This document shows positions 1 to 12,500 of a stretch of DNA of 64,000 bases, piece by piece. The notes under the pieces were generated by a model, which was not told the origin of the DNA, did not search any database, and saw only the letters and a program-made list of their open reading frames with translations. Origin of the DNA: Steinernema hermaphroditum (Eukaryota > Nematoda > Chromadorea > Rhabditida > Steinernematidae); the NCBI GenBank assembly GCA_030435675.1, contig CM059622.1, forward strand, positions 14,508,001 through 14,572,000, written 5' to 3'. The stretch's first letter is position 1. Every line of letters begins with the position of its first letter. The position numbers and the translations under genes were made by a program.

Positions 1-120
1 CGCTGGTCTCGCTTCTGAATGGTAGACCGCATGTCCAGATGCTCAGATGAAAAAGAGTTCGGACTCGTTGGAACGGACTCGTTCGGCATCACTGGCCATT
101 CAGAAATTTATACCGGTGAG

Positions 121-345
121 ACTGGTCGGTTTCTTTCGCTTTCCGACCGGTGTCAAGATTGGAAGCTCTTGGAAATGACTTTCAGACTTCTTTCTTGATG
201 ATGATTTTTTTGGACAGAACACCTTACTCCTTAAACAGAATCCTAGATCGTTTGAGCAGACGGCTCCGGTCGTTTTCCGACCGGTCTCTCGTCTGGATGC
301 TCTTAGATCAAATCACTTTTCAGACCTCTGTCTAGATGCCTTTTT
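121..345. repeat. Two-unit degenerate tandem repeat
   Basis: Two diverged copies of a roughly 133-bp unit. Each starts with CG(C/T)TTTCCGACCGGT (near 138 and 271) and continues through a stretch containing CTTTTCAGAC and TTCTAGATGCC-like words. Related wording recurs near 13,200-13,310, so this is probably a dispersed repeat rather than a local duplication. No coding content is visible. Confidence 0.5.
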
Positions 346-1944
346 TGGGATGCCCTGAACAATGATCTCAAATTTTCGTAAAAAAACATTAGGGATCCCC
401 TGAAAATAATCCGTATTTAATCTGAACGAATTGTCCAGTGCATATCAAATGCAGCAGAAACAGCAAAAAAAAAAAACATCTTGCACAGCGCAGATGACCT
501 ACATCACCATCAAGGAAGAATATCATTCTTGCGAAATAGTAGAAGTCCCAGACTGTGTACGTCAAATTATTCGATGTGTGCGGCAGATAGAAAGAACGTT
601 GTTTTCTGAGCAAATATTGTGAAGTCCAAATCTGAATTTTTGATGAATTCTCGTCTAAAACAATACCACGTGGGTGGATAAGCAGCAGCCAGGTGAGATA
701 CGTAGTGGTCGAAGACGTTTTTGCTCACGACAAAGAGGTGTCCTTCCTTAAGTGATGGGAGCAGAAACAAACAAAGACAAAGAAGTGTGTAAAGGAGTGC
801 TCCGACATATCAATGAGCTGTGTGAGAAAACCAACGTGGTAATATGGGAAAAAAGTCGCAGATCAGAAATGAAGCTGCTGCCATTATGCCTTAATATTTC
901 TTAACAACATTGTCCCTGAAGTTATTAAAGTTTCTCAGGGCACAAACTCTCAAAAAACGAGGACACATTTCTGCCCGCGCACAAGGAAGAAAACGACGAA
1001 ACAAGCCGTATCCTAGGGTAACCCTAGGGTGGTTTTTTATGTGACGCTGAAAAAGATAGTCACAGCTTTAAAATTGCATTTTTAATAAATCGATATAATA
1101 CAGTAAATATTGGGAAGATAAAGGAATTTAATCTACAGTAGTCAGCGGTGGATCAAAGAGGGATTTGAGAGACATCACCGTTTTTTATAGATCCCATGCT
1201 CGCCTACCCAATTCTGCGTATAGCCCCGAGGATGACAAACCAGGATATGAAACCATCAGTCAAATTCCAATAACAACATACGCAATGTGCGTGTATCGCA
1301 TGTTTGTTAGCAAGGAGGGACCGCAGAATTGACCGTTTTAAGTTGCATCGCCTGCATTCAAATGTTTCTTTTTTTCGCTGCACAGATATGGTGTTTATTT
1401 TAGCGCTTGAAACCATTTGAAGGCACAGAACTGCTGAAGGCATCATTTACAATGGGCTATACGAACTTTGCTGCAAAAATTGAGAGCTTCAGATGGATTA
1501 GGACGATTACAGTAATCAGACAACATGATTCTTCGTTTGGTATGGATACCGTTCCTCAAACCGATTCATAAATCCCGGAAAATGATGAAGCTATGAAAGA
1601 GTATTCATCTTGGAAAATCACATAATAATCGCAGCTGAGTGCTCCGACTAGCATCGCGGACTCCAACTTAAGGATTACTGTAGCTTGTAACGCCGAAGTG
1701 AGGCACGAAGGCAAACAATAGCATCACTTGTGGAAGCGCACACCATGCTGTTTATCCTAAAGCATCCATTCGCAATTAATTGAGGCCAAATCCTCTTCGT
1801 TAATTTTAAATTGCTTCTCGTCGCCTTCACCGTTTCGTCTCGCATTCCTGCGGGCCTGTGACGGATTCGGTCACGTCGAAGTGCGGATCTCCGCAGACGG
1901 AGTCCTCGAGGTCCTATGTGATGACATCATTAGGGCACATTTCG
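346..1944. other. Intergenic, no gene recognised
   Basis: Only short unsupported open frames occur here. Nothing beyond low-complexity A-runs and a CCTAGGGTAACCCTAGGGT imperfect palindrome near 1,012 stands out. The stretch is downstream of the minus-strand kinase gene and would hold its 3' UTR. Confidence 0.5.
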
Positions 1945-3473
1945 TCAGCAACGAACCTGACGAGTGAGTAGAGTGAACGGCTTTCCGTTCGGCCTCGTTG
2001 CGTTGCCGGAGAAAAGATCCATGAAGAAGGGATGGGCGAGTGCCTTTGCTCCGCAAAGCCGACGCTTCGGGTTGTAGATGAGAATTTTCGTAAGCAGTTC
2101 CAGGGCGTCATCTGGTGCACTTGGAGCGTACTGAATCAAGCTATAGAAGAAGCGAAATGAAAAATCCCACCTTCCGATAAGGACAATCTTTACTGTTCAT
2201 TTCATATTTTTTGATCTAAATAATCGTTAACAAATTACATATTCAGATATACTACTTACAAACAGGGTGTTATCTGCCTCTTCCAGTTTCTCTGGCCTAC
2301 ACTTCATAGCTTCAATATCGGCTTTCGTTGGCATTCCGATACATTCGACGACGAGCTGCAGTTGGTGGATCGTCGTCTTTCCCATCATGAAGATGGCTCC
2401 TTTTAGCATTTCACCGAGAATGCATCCGCACGACCACACATCTGAAAATATGAAACTTTCATCAATTTATATTGTCAACTGCAAAAGTATTTTTCTCCAC
2501 ACCATCTCTTTTATTCCACCCTCCACAATGACGTTTTCAGTGACGCTGCACAAAACAGCATATATATGGGTTGCACTATTGCAGATGAGTCAGGGCAGGC
2601 ACGAAACCCCAAATTTAGAAACAGTTGACCCTTTGGCGTCGAATGAAATCAGAATATGAAGCGAGACTCCCACAAGCCCCATATTTAGAAACAGTTGACC
2701 GTTTGGCGTCGAAAAAATCAGAGTATGGAAGTACCGTAAACCAAACATACCAATTTCACATCCGTACGTTGTCGACTCCAAAATCAGCTCCGGAGCACGG
2801 TAGTGTCGAGTGACGTGGTAACTGTAGTTCCTCCCACCAGCATGAATGATCTTCGAAGAGCCGAAATCTCCGATTTTCAGCAGTCCTGACTCCGGTTCGA
2901 CCAGAATGTTCTGTGGCTTCAGATCACGATGGCACACCGAGTTCTGAAATCGAAAATTTCGAAGAGAAGCATCACAGATCGACTTGCTTTTGCCAAGTGC
3001 ATCTGACCTCTGAAAATCTGCCACATGAAGAGCTTGATTTCGAACATATCAATCTTGCGGCGGTGCAACTTTAAGTAGGCCGTTAGATTCATCGGCATGA
3101 ACTCGAAGATGAGGCCATTGCTGACTTTCTTGTCCGGATATCGCTGGCTGAAGTGATACAGAAGCTGCACGATGTTCTTGTGCGGTACGCGATTGAGCTT
3201 TTGCAGAACCCGGACCTCCATTAGCTGCTCGCTTAGTCCTAAAATGCACAAATTACGAAATGTTTTTCGACGATTTAACCTACCCTCTGACCATGTCTTC
3301 TTAACCGCCACAAAGTATTCTTCGTTCGAGTTTTCTTTCGCAATGCGACCCTTATAAACGTTACTGAACATTCCGTGCCCGTAGAGCTGCAGTTGATCCA
3401 TGTGGACGGTAACTTTCTCATGGTCGGCGACGCGCTCGGCGATGACGTCCGTGGAGGAGCGATCGGCGGGCAT
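1945..3473 (-). CDS. GSK-3-like Ser/Thr protein kinase
   Basis: Cytosolic/nuclear CMGC-group protein kinase, closest by eye to glycogen synthase kinase 3. Five exons: 3284-3473, about 3009-3238, 2751-2943, 2260-2441 and 1945-2130. Visible motifs, N to C: Gly loop YGHGMFSNVYKG, VAVKK lysine, MEVRVLQKL (helix C Glu), catalytic CHRDLKPQN, DFGSSK, and the activation segment YSYHVTRHYRAPEL, which keeps the GSK-3 regulatory tyrosine position. These are followed by DVWSCGCILGEM, ECIGMPT, and the C-lobe LTKILIYNPKRRL...AHPFFMDL. Start chosen at the first in-frame Met before the lobe (MPADRSS). It is short for GSK-3, with almost no N-terminal extension and a tail ending soon after the C-lobe. The junction between the second and third exons is unresolved: the residues that normally form the end of helix E before CHRD are missing in the simplest splice. 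Probably a diverged nematode GSK-3 paralogue rather than canonical gsk-3. Confidence 0.85.
2588..2725. repeat. Local tandem duplication in kinase intron
   Basis: A unit containing CCCNNATTTAGAAACAGTTGACC and TTTGGCGTCGAA occurs twice, about 80 bp apart. It lies in the intron between the APE-motif exon and the DVWSCG exon. Confidence 0.7.
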
Positions 3474-4428
3474 CGACCAGTCGGCTCAGTCAGTTGTAGT
3501 AGAAATGAGTTACTCGTCGGACGGCATGCCTTTGTTACTAAATGAGACTGTCTACAGCGGCGGCAGGAATGCACTTGCACTTGTCTGATGCGCATAAAAT
3601 TACCACATCGGCGGTGGACTTGCTAGTTGCAGAGTCTGCAGCTCTTGGAAGCACGGGCGCCAGAAACCAATCGGAGACTCACGCTGGAGTATAGTGCATG
3701 ATACTTCGATAGGTTCCGATGCCAAATGCGCTTGCCATGAGAGCACTGGCCTTGGTTTTGCCATGAGAGGTTTTGCCTTGCCATGAGAGCCCCGCTAACT
3801 TATTCAAAATCTGATCCTCCATTGGCAACGGAGGGAGTAACAAAGGAAGTGCTCATGATGGACGTTTTGCATCCATGAGGCTTGCGTTTGTTACTATCGC
3901 CGTTGTCTATGCCGCTTGTCTACGTTCACCGTTGGGATGCAGTAGCGATAGAATTCAACGATATACACATTAAGGATCAATTTTTGGAATCAATCGATTG
4001 GGTAACGTGTAAATCGATGATTTCAATTGCTTCTGTGACATGTTCCCTATACATAATTCTGAAAATCACCAGCGGGATAAAAAACGAAATGAATTTCACA
4101 CAGAGAAAGACAGGTGTCGAAGAACAGAATTCCCATTAGCAAATCTGTGTTCCTTTCGCGATCCCTAAAAAGTCACGACCTCCGTTCTCCACTTCAATTC
4201 TGTGGGAAACGATGACGGCAACATCGACGTAAAGAAAGAAAACTGAAAGGTCAGATCGTCATGAATCAGAAGCGACCGACTTCGCGAACATTATCATGAA
4301 TGACGGGCCCTTATGCATCTTCCCGCAATTTGAGATGAGTTAAAAGTGATGAGTCATACAGAGGGCAACCCAAAAGCTGCCAAACTTTCAATTAAACATC
4401 CAAATCTAGCTTATTTATCACAAAACAC
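3474..4428. other. Intergenic / kinase upstream region
   Basis: Upstream region of the minus-strand kinase. A short GCCATGAGAG word is repeated three times near 3,736-3,790. No other gene-like structure was seen. Confidence 0.45.
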
Positions 4429-4885
4429 TTACTCTATTTGATCGTATGCGCCCTCTCGCTCCTCTGCCGGACCTTCTTCAGTGCGTTCTGCCGCGTGGAC
4501 GTGAGCGTCGTAATATCTGCAAAGCGTATAATGGTAAGGTGACAAACAGCGTGCGACACTTGCCTTCAACACAAGACTGTTGCTTCAATCATTTGATCCT
4601 TCAGATGTAGTCGCATAATTTCTCCCTCTTCTCGAAGTTCTTGCATGATGATCGACCGTTTCTGGGGCGTCGAATGGAGAGAAGTGAGCTTTGCAAAATG
4701 AACAGCCTCGCTGAGCAGTCTGTAGACCAACTTATGCGTCTGAAATGAAGTACTGGGATTAGAAATTCTCCGACAAATTCAGGGAGTAGGTAAGGGTTCT
4801 CGCGACGAGACATTCGTAGGACAGTCGTGACCTCTAACATTCGTGGGGAGAGGAAATGCCAAGTATTGCGACCATTAAATTCCAT
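4429..4885 (-). CDS. Unrecognised small gene (two or three exons)
   Basis: A minus-strand exon opens after a clear TTTCAG acceptor at 4740 and reads THKLVYRLLSEAVHFAKL...QELREEGEIMRLHLKDQ, an amphipathic, charged stretch that looks like real protein with helical character. A second short exon after TTTGCAG (acceptor at 4517) reads either a Lys/Arg-rich or a Glu-rich tail, depending on which weak donor is used. A possible first exon starts at Met 4885 (MEFNGRNTW). I do not recognise the family. The exons could belong to a longer gene, and the start is a guess. The exon from 4739 down to about 4600 is the best supported part. Confidence 0.35.
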
Positions 4886-7800
4886 TTTTTGAAATATTTC
4901 ATGACGTGTTTCTATTGGCTTTATAATCCCACAAAAAAACCAAATGGATATTTATTTTGTACGTCTCAACGCCACTGTTCTGGCTTGATTTTTCGCCACG
5001 TCATACGGTAGCGCCCGAAAGCTGTCTCCCTCGCACTCACACCGTTGCACCTTCAGCAGTCATTCATTTAGGACGTGAATCACCATCAAGATTATGTCTT
5101 CATCTCTTCTTCGTCCAGTTTCACTTCTTATTTTTGTGTGTTTTACGTTCTTTCTCTACCTCTCAGTTATGATGATCGTGTTCCTTGATCCTTCTTGCCC
5201 TCTGTTATGCTGTTACTTCACCTGCTGTTCTTTCCGCGATGTGATCGGATGACAACACATCCAATAGATCAATAGATTACTGATAGCAGATTTTGTATCA
5301 GTTGCGCCAATAGTCCTGGACCATCCTTTCCTCTAGAGGAGCCTTGACATCCAAAGACGACGTTGTTTAAAATAGCGATATTTCTACGTATCCCTTAAAG
5401 GAGGATGTACTCGAAAAGGGCCAATTCGAGTATCGCCAAAGACATAAAAGTCATTCAAGCACAACTTCGTGCGGGAGGAGGCGAAGTACACTTCAGGTGT
5501 TCTCTCTAGGAGGATTGAGGATGACATGGATCACTTCTCACCGAATCCAATGCCTCGATCGCCCCTGCGCGCCAATTGGCGTTTTGAGGAGGAAGTTGCC
5601 GCTTCTTTTTAGTCAGTCAGAAGCCCCTTTCAACCTGAAAGGACAGGATCCGTCTGCCTCTTTCAGGTACGTCAAATACTCAGAACAATGGAAAGTGCAT
5701 ATGCATAGCGATCTGCAAACACATCTACTTTTATATAAATTGGGGCCAAATCAGAATTGCAAAATATCGAGGAATATATTATTCGTGGTGCTGCACCTGG
5801 CTTTCCATTGCATATAGTGACGTCAGTTTATTCCAGAATGACTCGATAGATGTTTATGCGCCCAAACACAAAGGTCATCGCTGTCCACTTATCTATGCGA
5901 CACATATGGTCGCGCCTAAGCTGTAGTGTAAAGTGACCACATAATATCTGCTCTAGCCTGCCTGATTTGGTTACTGGATGGAACAGAAGCTCAATGTTGA
6001 TTTGCAGCGTTAGTAGAAGTGTTCACCATTCTTGCGCATTGGATTTCCATGTGGATTGGGCGAAGAAAGCTGCCGGTTATTTACCTCCCTGTTTACCAAA
6101 CCTTCCTGTTAACGCCCATCGGTTTTCGGCTCGGACGGCGCTTGTTTACCCCGTTTCGTGCCGCCATAATTAAGTGAATTTCGAAGAAATTGGAATTTGC
6201 GATCTATATTTACATGCGCTAACACCTGGCTTGCAAACTGCGGGCTTTTTTCTAAAAACGGCGTTCTCAATCTGTGCTCTATCCATTCTACGTCGGCAAG
6301 CGGACGCCGCTCAACGTCCAAATGGGATCGAGCGCGGAACCCGTAAAAAGCCATCTGCTGGCCCTATGAATAGGGAATTGTGCTGTTGGTGGCGGCGCAG
6401 TCGTAAAATTGGGTTTTTCGAATTGAAATTTGACGAATCCGGCGGTTGTCGATTACTGGATCTGATGTTCCTTTCGTAGCAATGACCTTTAGCTCTTGGT
6501 GCATGCAATTTCCATAATTACATCATGATTGTTGATGACCTCTTAAGTTTACACAGATGAATGTCTTCATTAGTATCAGAAACAACACGATTTCGCGTTA
6601 ATCTGTTTTCGCCTTATATTTGCAGGCTACAAGAGGCTCATGCGATTCAGGAATCTATTAGTCATCGCTTAGTGCACATCTTAGGGCTCTAACTTGCAGA
6701 AACATGGGATAAAGTACAGGGAAGCATGCCTCTTTTTCCTAGAATTCAACCTGCAGAGTCGCCCTTTGATATTGCTTTCATGCCTTCAAATCCTAACCTC
6801 ATCCGACAATTTCTAATTAGCATATTGCATTTTTTCATGTGTTTTCATCGACGTTAGCAAAATCCGACGAAAACAGGCATGTTTTCGTCGCAAACCGATC
6901 ATCCGAGCTTGAAAATCTAACACCTTCTCCAAATCAGCCAAACATCATTCTCAAGTTTCGTAATAGAAACAACACTAATTAGGTTGTGTTTTGATGAAAA
7001 CAAGCAAATGTGTAATTCTACCACATGACATCCTAAAATTCGCACATTACGTAAAAAGTATATAAATTTTAGAATTTTCTCCAACTGAACAAAAGTGCGT
7101 TTTGTTTATCTGAAGATTCCAGAATAATTGTTCCCTGGAATTCGTCCAGAACGCTGCCACTAATGCACTTTTACTGCGACAAACAAACAAATCACTTCGT
7201 ATTATTGACAGGCTACACCCTAGCGGCTGGTCCTGGCACGACGCCCCTGGCAACCCGCCCGCCCCACTACGATAACACCCAATGAGCGAATGGGTGGCGG
7301 CTGCAGACATGGGCGATCTCCGCTTCCGACTCGTCGGTAGGCGTTTTCGAAGTTCGCGTCGCGCGGATTCGCATATAAGCAGCCATCGTTCGGCGCACTC
7401 GCGCTCTCATAATAACTCTCGGCCGCCGCGGCAACTTAGCACTCGCCGACGGCTCTGTCCTCTGTTATCAGGCAGACATTCAGTCAACAGTCTTTCTGCG
7501 AGACAGAGATGTCTGTCGCGCAGACACTTGCGCGCGCCTTATAAGCACAGCGCGCGAGACTTCAGCCTGACATTTCCAGTCGCGCGGTTCGATTTGAAGA
7601 CGGTCGCGCTCCCGCACCGACTTGTCGACACCGCTTGCAGGCGTGATCTGTATATAAAGGTACTTGAGCGGCGGCGACTGATGGTTGGCAGGCAGCCGAC
7701 CGTGCGCCGTCGTGGCTCTCCGATGGGTGTCCTCGGCGTCGTCCCGATGACCTTGCGAAATCGCGCGTGTTGTGCCTCGATGACGACCACGGCGTTGGAG

Positions 7801-8330
7801 GCGAAGAGACGAGTGATGATGTACAGATTTCCTTGGTTACAGATCGCCGACAACGCACACTCTGGCTTTTGTGGTGGCAACAAGGCTGGTGCTCTTGCTC
7901 TGGGTTCTTAAATGTACACGTTCGGCATCGCCATTGACTGATCCGAACAGTAACTAATTGGTTCTGGCTTCGACTGGACACACTCCTCGCAATAATGTAA
8001 GCAACAATCTGGTTAATGTGTGTTGTAATCCGTTTTTTGCGCATTTTTTTTGCCGCTCTGGTTTTGTGCGGCACTGTGATGCACGAATTGTGATTGAGAC
8101 ATCCCGCGTTTCAGCGCTGACAAGTCCCGAAAGTGCATTTGCGTGTTTTCTGTTTGTTTCACCTAATTTCATCCAGCTTTGGACAGTATTTCTCGCCACA
8201 ATTTAGTTTTTTTTCACCGCTGTTGCGTTCGGCGCTGCGATGTTCAATTTGTGATTGAAACGCTCTTTGTTCCAGGTCCGCCTCATCGACATCTCTCGCG
8301 GTGGCGACCAAATCGTCTACCTCCAAAGAG
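4886..8330. other. Intergenic region upstream of tlf-1, GC-rich at 7.2-7.9 kb
   Basis: No exon with protein-like content was recognised. From about 7,200 to 7,900 the sequence is markedly GC-rich with CGCGC words, and a 209-codon open frame there (7282-7911) has Arg/Ser-rich, unprotein-like composition. It is more likely promoter or regulatory DNA of the TBP-like gene. An acceptor-like TTGTTCCAG at 8267-8275 leaves room for a 5' exon or SL trans-splicing of that gene. Confidence 0.4.
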
Positions 8331-9276
8331 ATGATGGACAACATGTTCAGTATGGATGGATTAGAAGAGGATGACGACGATTTCAGCGAGCCGGTAGCGC
8401 CTCGCACGCTGAATGATCCCATCGACATTCAGGTAGCGGCATTTCGAAGCAATTTTGTCATAGTCATAGTCAGAAGTCGCTTCAGATTCGTAATGTTGTC
8501 TGCAATTACACTCTACCTTTACACATCGATCTCCGGAAAATTGCCATGAATTGCGGGAATGTCACGTTCGATCGTGGCCGTGGGGTAGGTTCTTTTTTTG
8601 TTTGCTTATCGCTCAGTCCTTGTCGGTGTGCGACTGGAGAAACTAGTGGCCAGTTGCAGCTGCAAATTTGCGGTTGAAGATGTGTCCATTTTCCCGCCGC
8701 TTTTTATCAAACTGTACCGTTATTGATGAGGGGTCTTTTCAGGTGCTCCTCAAGCAGATGCGCAATCCCCACTGCTTCGTGAAAATCTACAGTTCGGGTA
8801 AAGTGTACATCGTTGGATGCCGCAGGTTGGTTCACTCTTTTTCCGCGCTAGCTTCAAGTCGTTCGCTTCTTCAGTGAATTGGATTGCATGCGAGCAGCAA
8901 GAGGAATCGCTCGCAAAGTGCAGAAGAACATGGGCCGCGTTAAAGACAAGGTGTGCATCCGCAACTACAAAGTTTGCAACGTTCTCGCCACTTGTAGAAT
9001 GCCGTTCGGAGTCAGAATCGGGGAGGTACGTAGCCATGTGAACGCCTATTCTTACTGTCTTTTTCGCAGCTGGCCGCACAGTACCCTCAAGCGCAATATG
9101 AACCTGAATTGTCGCCGGGACTGATTTGGCGTTCACAAGATCCGAAGTGTGTGCTTCGCGTACACACCACTGGCACGATCACGGTCACAGGAGCGACTTC
9201 GGAGATGGACGTCCAGCTTGCCATCGAAATGATCTACCCCATCGTCTATCAGTTCCAGGCCCCGCTTCGTCGATAA
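8331..9276 (+). CDS. tlf-1: TBP-like factor (TLF/TRF2 type)
   Basis: General transcription initiation factor paralogous to TATA-binding protein, acting in the nucleus with TFIIA/TFIIB. Five exons: 8331-8432, 8486-8584, 8743-8825, 8875-9025 and 9070-9276, 213 codons and fully in frame. An acidic N-terminus (LEEDDDDFSE) precedes the two-lobed saddle. Lobe 1 has IRNVVCNYTLPLHIDLRKIA, NCGNVTFDRGRG, MRNPHCFVKIYSSGKV and AARGIARKVQ. Lobe 2 has IRNYKVCNVLATCRMPFG, YEPELSPGLIWRSQDPKC, HTTGTITVTGA and YPIVYQF. These wordings fit TLF rather than TBP, since the TBP TATA-intercalating phenylalanine contexts are changed. The start is the first ATG; an in-frame open stretch continues upstream to an acceptor at 8275, so an extra 5' exon is possible. 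The gene ends 309 bp from the convergent SLC6 gene. Confidence 0.92.
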
Positions 9277-9585
9277 ACACCCATTGTTGTGGATGGAAGC
9301 TCTCCTGCCCGCACATGTCTTCTTCATTTTATGCGAATTCATTATTCTGTAAAGATCTCTCCAAGTTGTGTTAAATTTCTTGTTTTGCACGAAGGCTTTT
9401 GTCCTCAGCACTGACGCAAGATCGTCACAGATTACGGTACTGGGTCTTTTACTTGGACGGATTGTGCTCACACGTAGATCGATGGTGCGTCTTCCTCCCT
9501 GTTGTGTCGTCCCCTTATTTATTAGATCGTTTATTTTCTAGGTGTTCGTTCCGATAATATTCATACAGTTCTCATGTTTACAACT

Positions 9586-12500
9586 TTACAGCAACGATCG
9601 TCTCTTACACAGTCGGCGACGTTTGGTGATGATGATCAGCTGAGCGCCATGGGTGGCGTAGAAGATGGCGCCTTCGACGTCATCGACGCTGCAAAAAAAG
9701 ATTCGCGATTATTCGCGCTCGTAGAAGGCGGTCGTTAGATGACGAAGAAGCGAGTTGTGTTAGTGGAAGAAAGAAGCTCAAGAGGACATGTTGACCGATG
9801 CACGTACTAGGTCGTTGTACTGTTCCGGCTCGGCAAGGGGCGCCTGTGGCGACTGCGGCAGGAGAACGTAGCCCGGAGCGGTGGAGGTGTAGCGCGGCGG
9901 CGACATCGCTCCTTTGCCGTTTCCGCTGGCCGTCGTCGAGTGGAACATTCCTTTCTCGATTTCGTATCGGAGAGGCGAAGCGAACGCGTGACGGAAGCGC
10001 TAAAACGTTTGATGTTTTTGTGTGAATCAGCAGTGAATCAACGATGCACTCCCGATGAGCCGATGAGACAGTACCCTGTGGAATGGAGGGCAAGATTCGC
10101 CAGAAAGGACTGTTTTTGGGGGTGTTCAGGAAACAAGGCTTCCAGGAACCGTTGCTCATGTTGACCCACTGTAAATCCTCGATTTTCAACATACCGAACA
10201 CTTGGAGCGATGCGTGCGCTTGCAGCAACAGGCGCGGCACAGCGTGAACTGCGCCACCAGGGGGATCGGCAACAGCGGAACGACGGCGATGGCGAGGCCG
10301 ACGTACTCGCTGAACTCCCACTCGTGGATCTCCTCCGAGTACGCGTCGAACGTGTAGCCCATCACGTTGAGAACGGCGATCGCCTAGAGTGCGCGTTCGT
10401 TCTTTTTTGTGTCAAAGAGACGCTGGAACTTACGATAGGGACAACGGGCAATAAATATGTGATGAAGAGAAGGAAGTGGCCGAGGCACCAGCAGCAGCCG
10501 CCGGAGAGCATCGAGCGTAGGTCCTTGCCGAGGCTGTGTGCGCAGTAGAACCACGAGACGGCGATGAGTTCGAAGGCGAGGATCGTCCACAGGGTGATGT
10601 ATTTAAGGTAGCCGCTGACGAGCTGGTAGGCATGTTTTCCGGCCTGAAAATAGGGGATATGCGACTTGGCTTCTAATACCCAAAAAGGCGTCTTTTAAGA
10701 ATCGTGTATTCCTACAGAAACGGGACAATTACAAAATTGAAGTCCAAAACAGAAACATGTTTTGAGTATTTTTATGACCTACATTTCACATGAACGTCGC
10801 CGCCAAAGGAGGCATCGCCCCGTCGTTATCAGCTGTTAAATCTGCACAGAATGGCGATCGCCGACCTTGTTTTGGGTGTTCGACGACGCGTAAAAAATCG
10901 AGTTGGCAGGGGAAACTTTAAAATTCACCAAACGTCACTTTTCAAGAGATATGAGATAAACACCGACATATATTGAAAAACACAACACGTCATTTCAATA
11001 TCATGTATAGTACTGCTGCCTATAAATGAAGCTTTTTCTGTCAAGACCTATACTTAAGAAGACATGAAATCGGTTTCTCGAAAGGCGAAAGGAGTTTTCA
11101 AGAAATTTGCAGAAAGAAACCAGGCAACAGAGACTAGGTTTGTGGTGTGACAATACGGTACAAAAAACCCAAAATAAACTTTGACGTGCAGATCGGCCAA
11201 AGCCAGTGTCCATCCTGAATATCCTCTCAGCCTTTCTATTCTAGGCACTGCCCAACACGATGCCGAGATTATATTCTCAAAGAACGCAGTGGCTTTCAAA
11301 AAATGAACCTTATGGTGAGGTCTAAACATATGTGATCAGCGGTCAGCCGGTCCTAGGACGACGGGCATGAGGGAGCACTACCGTACTTTTAAGTAAATTT
11401 GGGCTCAGACGCACCAGTCTCTGTTTAACCAACTATTTAACCAAATTATGCCCGGTTTGCCAAGGAAAATCCCCAGTATTTTCCCCAAAAAACTACCCAA
11501 TCGGACAAAAGGCGGCAGATAGTAAATTTCACATCAGGCCCTGATGTCTATTTCCTGCAAACTACCGGATATTTCGAGAGGCCAATTTGATCATCGCAAG
11601 CCTGTTTAATGACAAAAAATACGGGGGTACTTGTGCTCAAAAGCGCCATGTTCCACACCTTGCTTCTGGAGCTGGAGTCTCGATCTGGAAACTGTTTGCA
11701 CTTTGCATCCGTGTGATTATGGTTAAATTTAATCCGGGATATGATTCTGTCAAACTAAAAAACAGTTCAACGTTTCCCACGTTCCCACAACATGTTTCCC
11801 TCCGAATAACCTTGAGTTTTCAGGTTAATTTGTTGCATCGGTTTACACGGTATCGTTATCGGCCTATTTGTAATGGGGGCGCACACACGTACAGGTATCA
11901 CTAACGGAAGAACCGATTGTGGTCAGCACAAAGGTGAGAGATCGCAGATTGACACAAAAGAGCAATTATTGATTACCTCGGCCTAGAGATGAGGGTTGAG
12001 GAAGATTAATGGACTTTTTAAACTTCACGTCATGCTCGTGGTGTCTTTCAATTAACGCGTGCCCCACTTGGAGTTTCCTTTTTCGGTCGATTTGTATGAA
12101 CACTACAATTCGGCATTTTTGCAGCAGCTGCACGCATTGGAACGGTCAATTTCCGGCGGCAGGTTAAGTCCCGAGCCATAGGGACATAAATCGCTATAAC
12201 GCATTGTTAGCAAAACCGATAAATCTTAATGCCTTTCTACGATCGCAGCTGTGCGGTCGCTTTGGCGTTTTTTGCAAAAGCCGATCGATTTCGACCACTT
12301 TTTCTTGTGTTTTTACACAGCGCAACGTAGTTTAGCGCGCTCAGCCGCAAAAGCGTCGTCGTTGGCGCTCTCTGAGCGGTGCGTTTTGAAGAACCGGACT
12401 CGAAAAACGGCAGCGAGGGAGCAAATGGAGCAAGGGGTGCACTGTGTCGGTTGGCGCCTTTTGGGGTCGGCGATCGGCTTCCGGTTTTGATAACGCCAAT

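Noticed and set aside
7282..7911. 209-codon open frame
   Set aside because: Arg/Ser-rich product from GC-rich DNA with no family resemblance; antisense frames are also open. Probably compositional.
8301..8330. GTG start for the TBP-like gene
   Set aside because: A nematode nuclear gene should start at ATG. The first in-frame ATG is 8331, and the upstream open stretch ends at a splice acceptor.
9680..10321. 213-codon minus-strand open frame
   Set aside because: It overlaps SLC6 exons in another frame, and the splice-consistent SLC6 reading explains the sequence.
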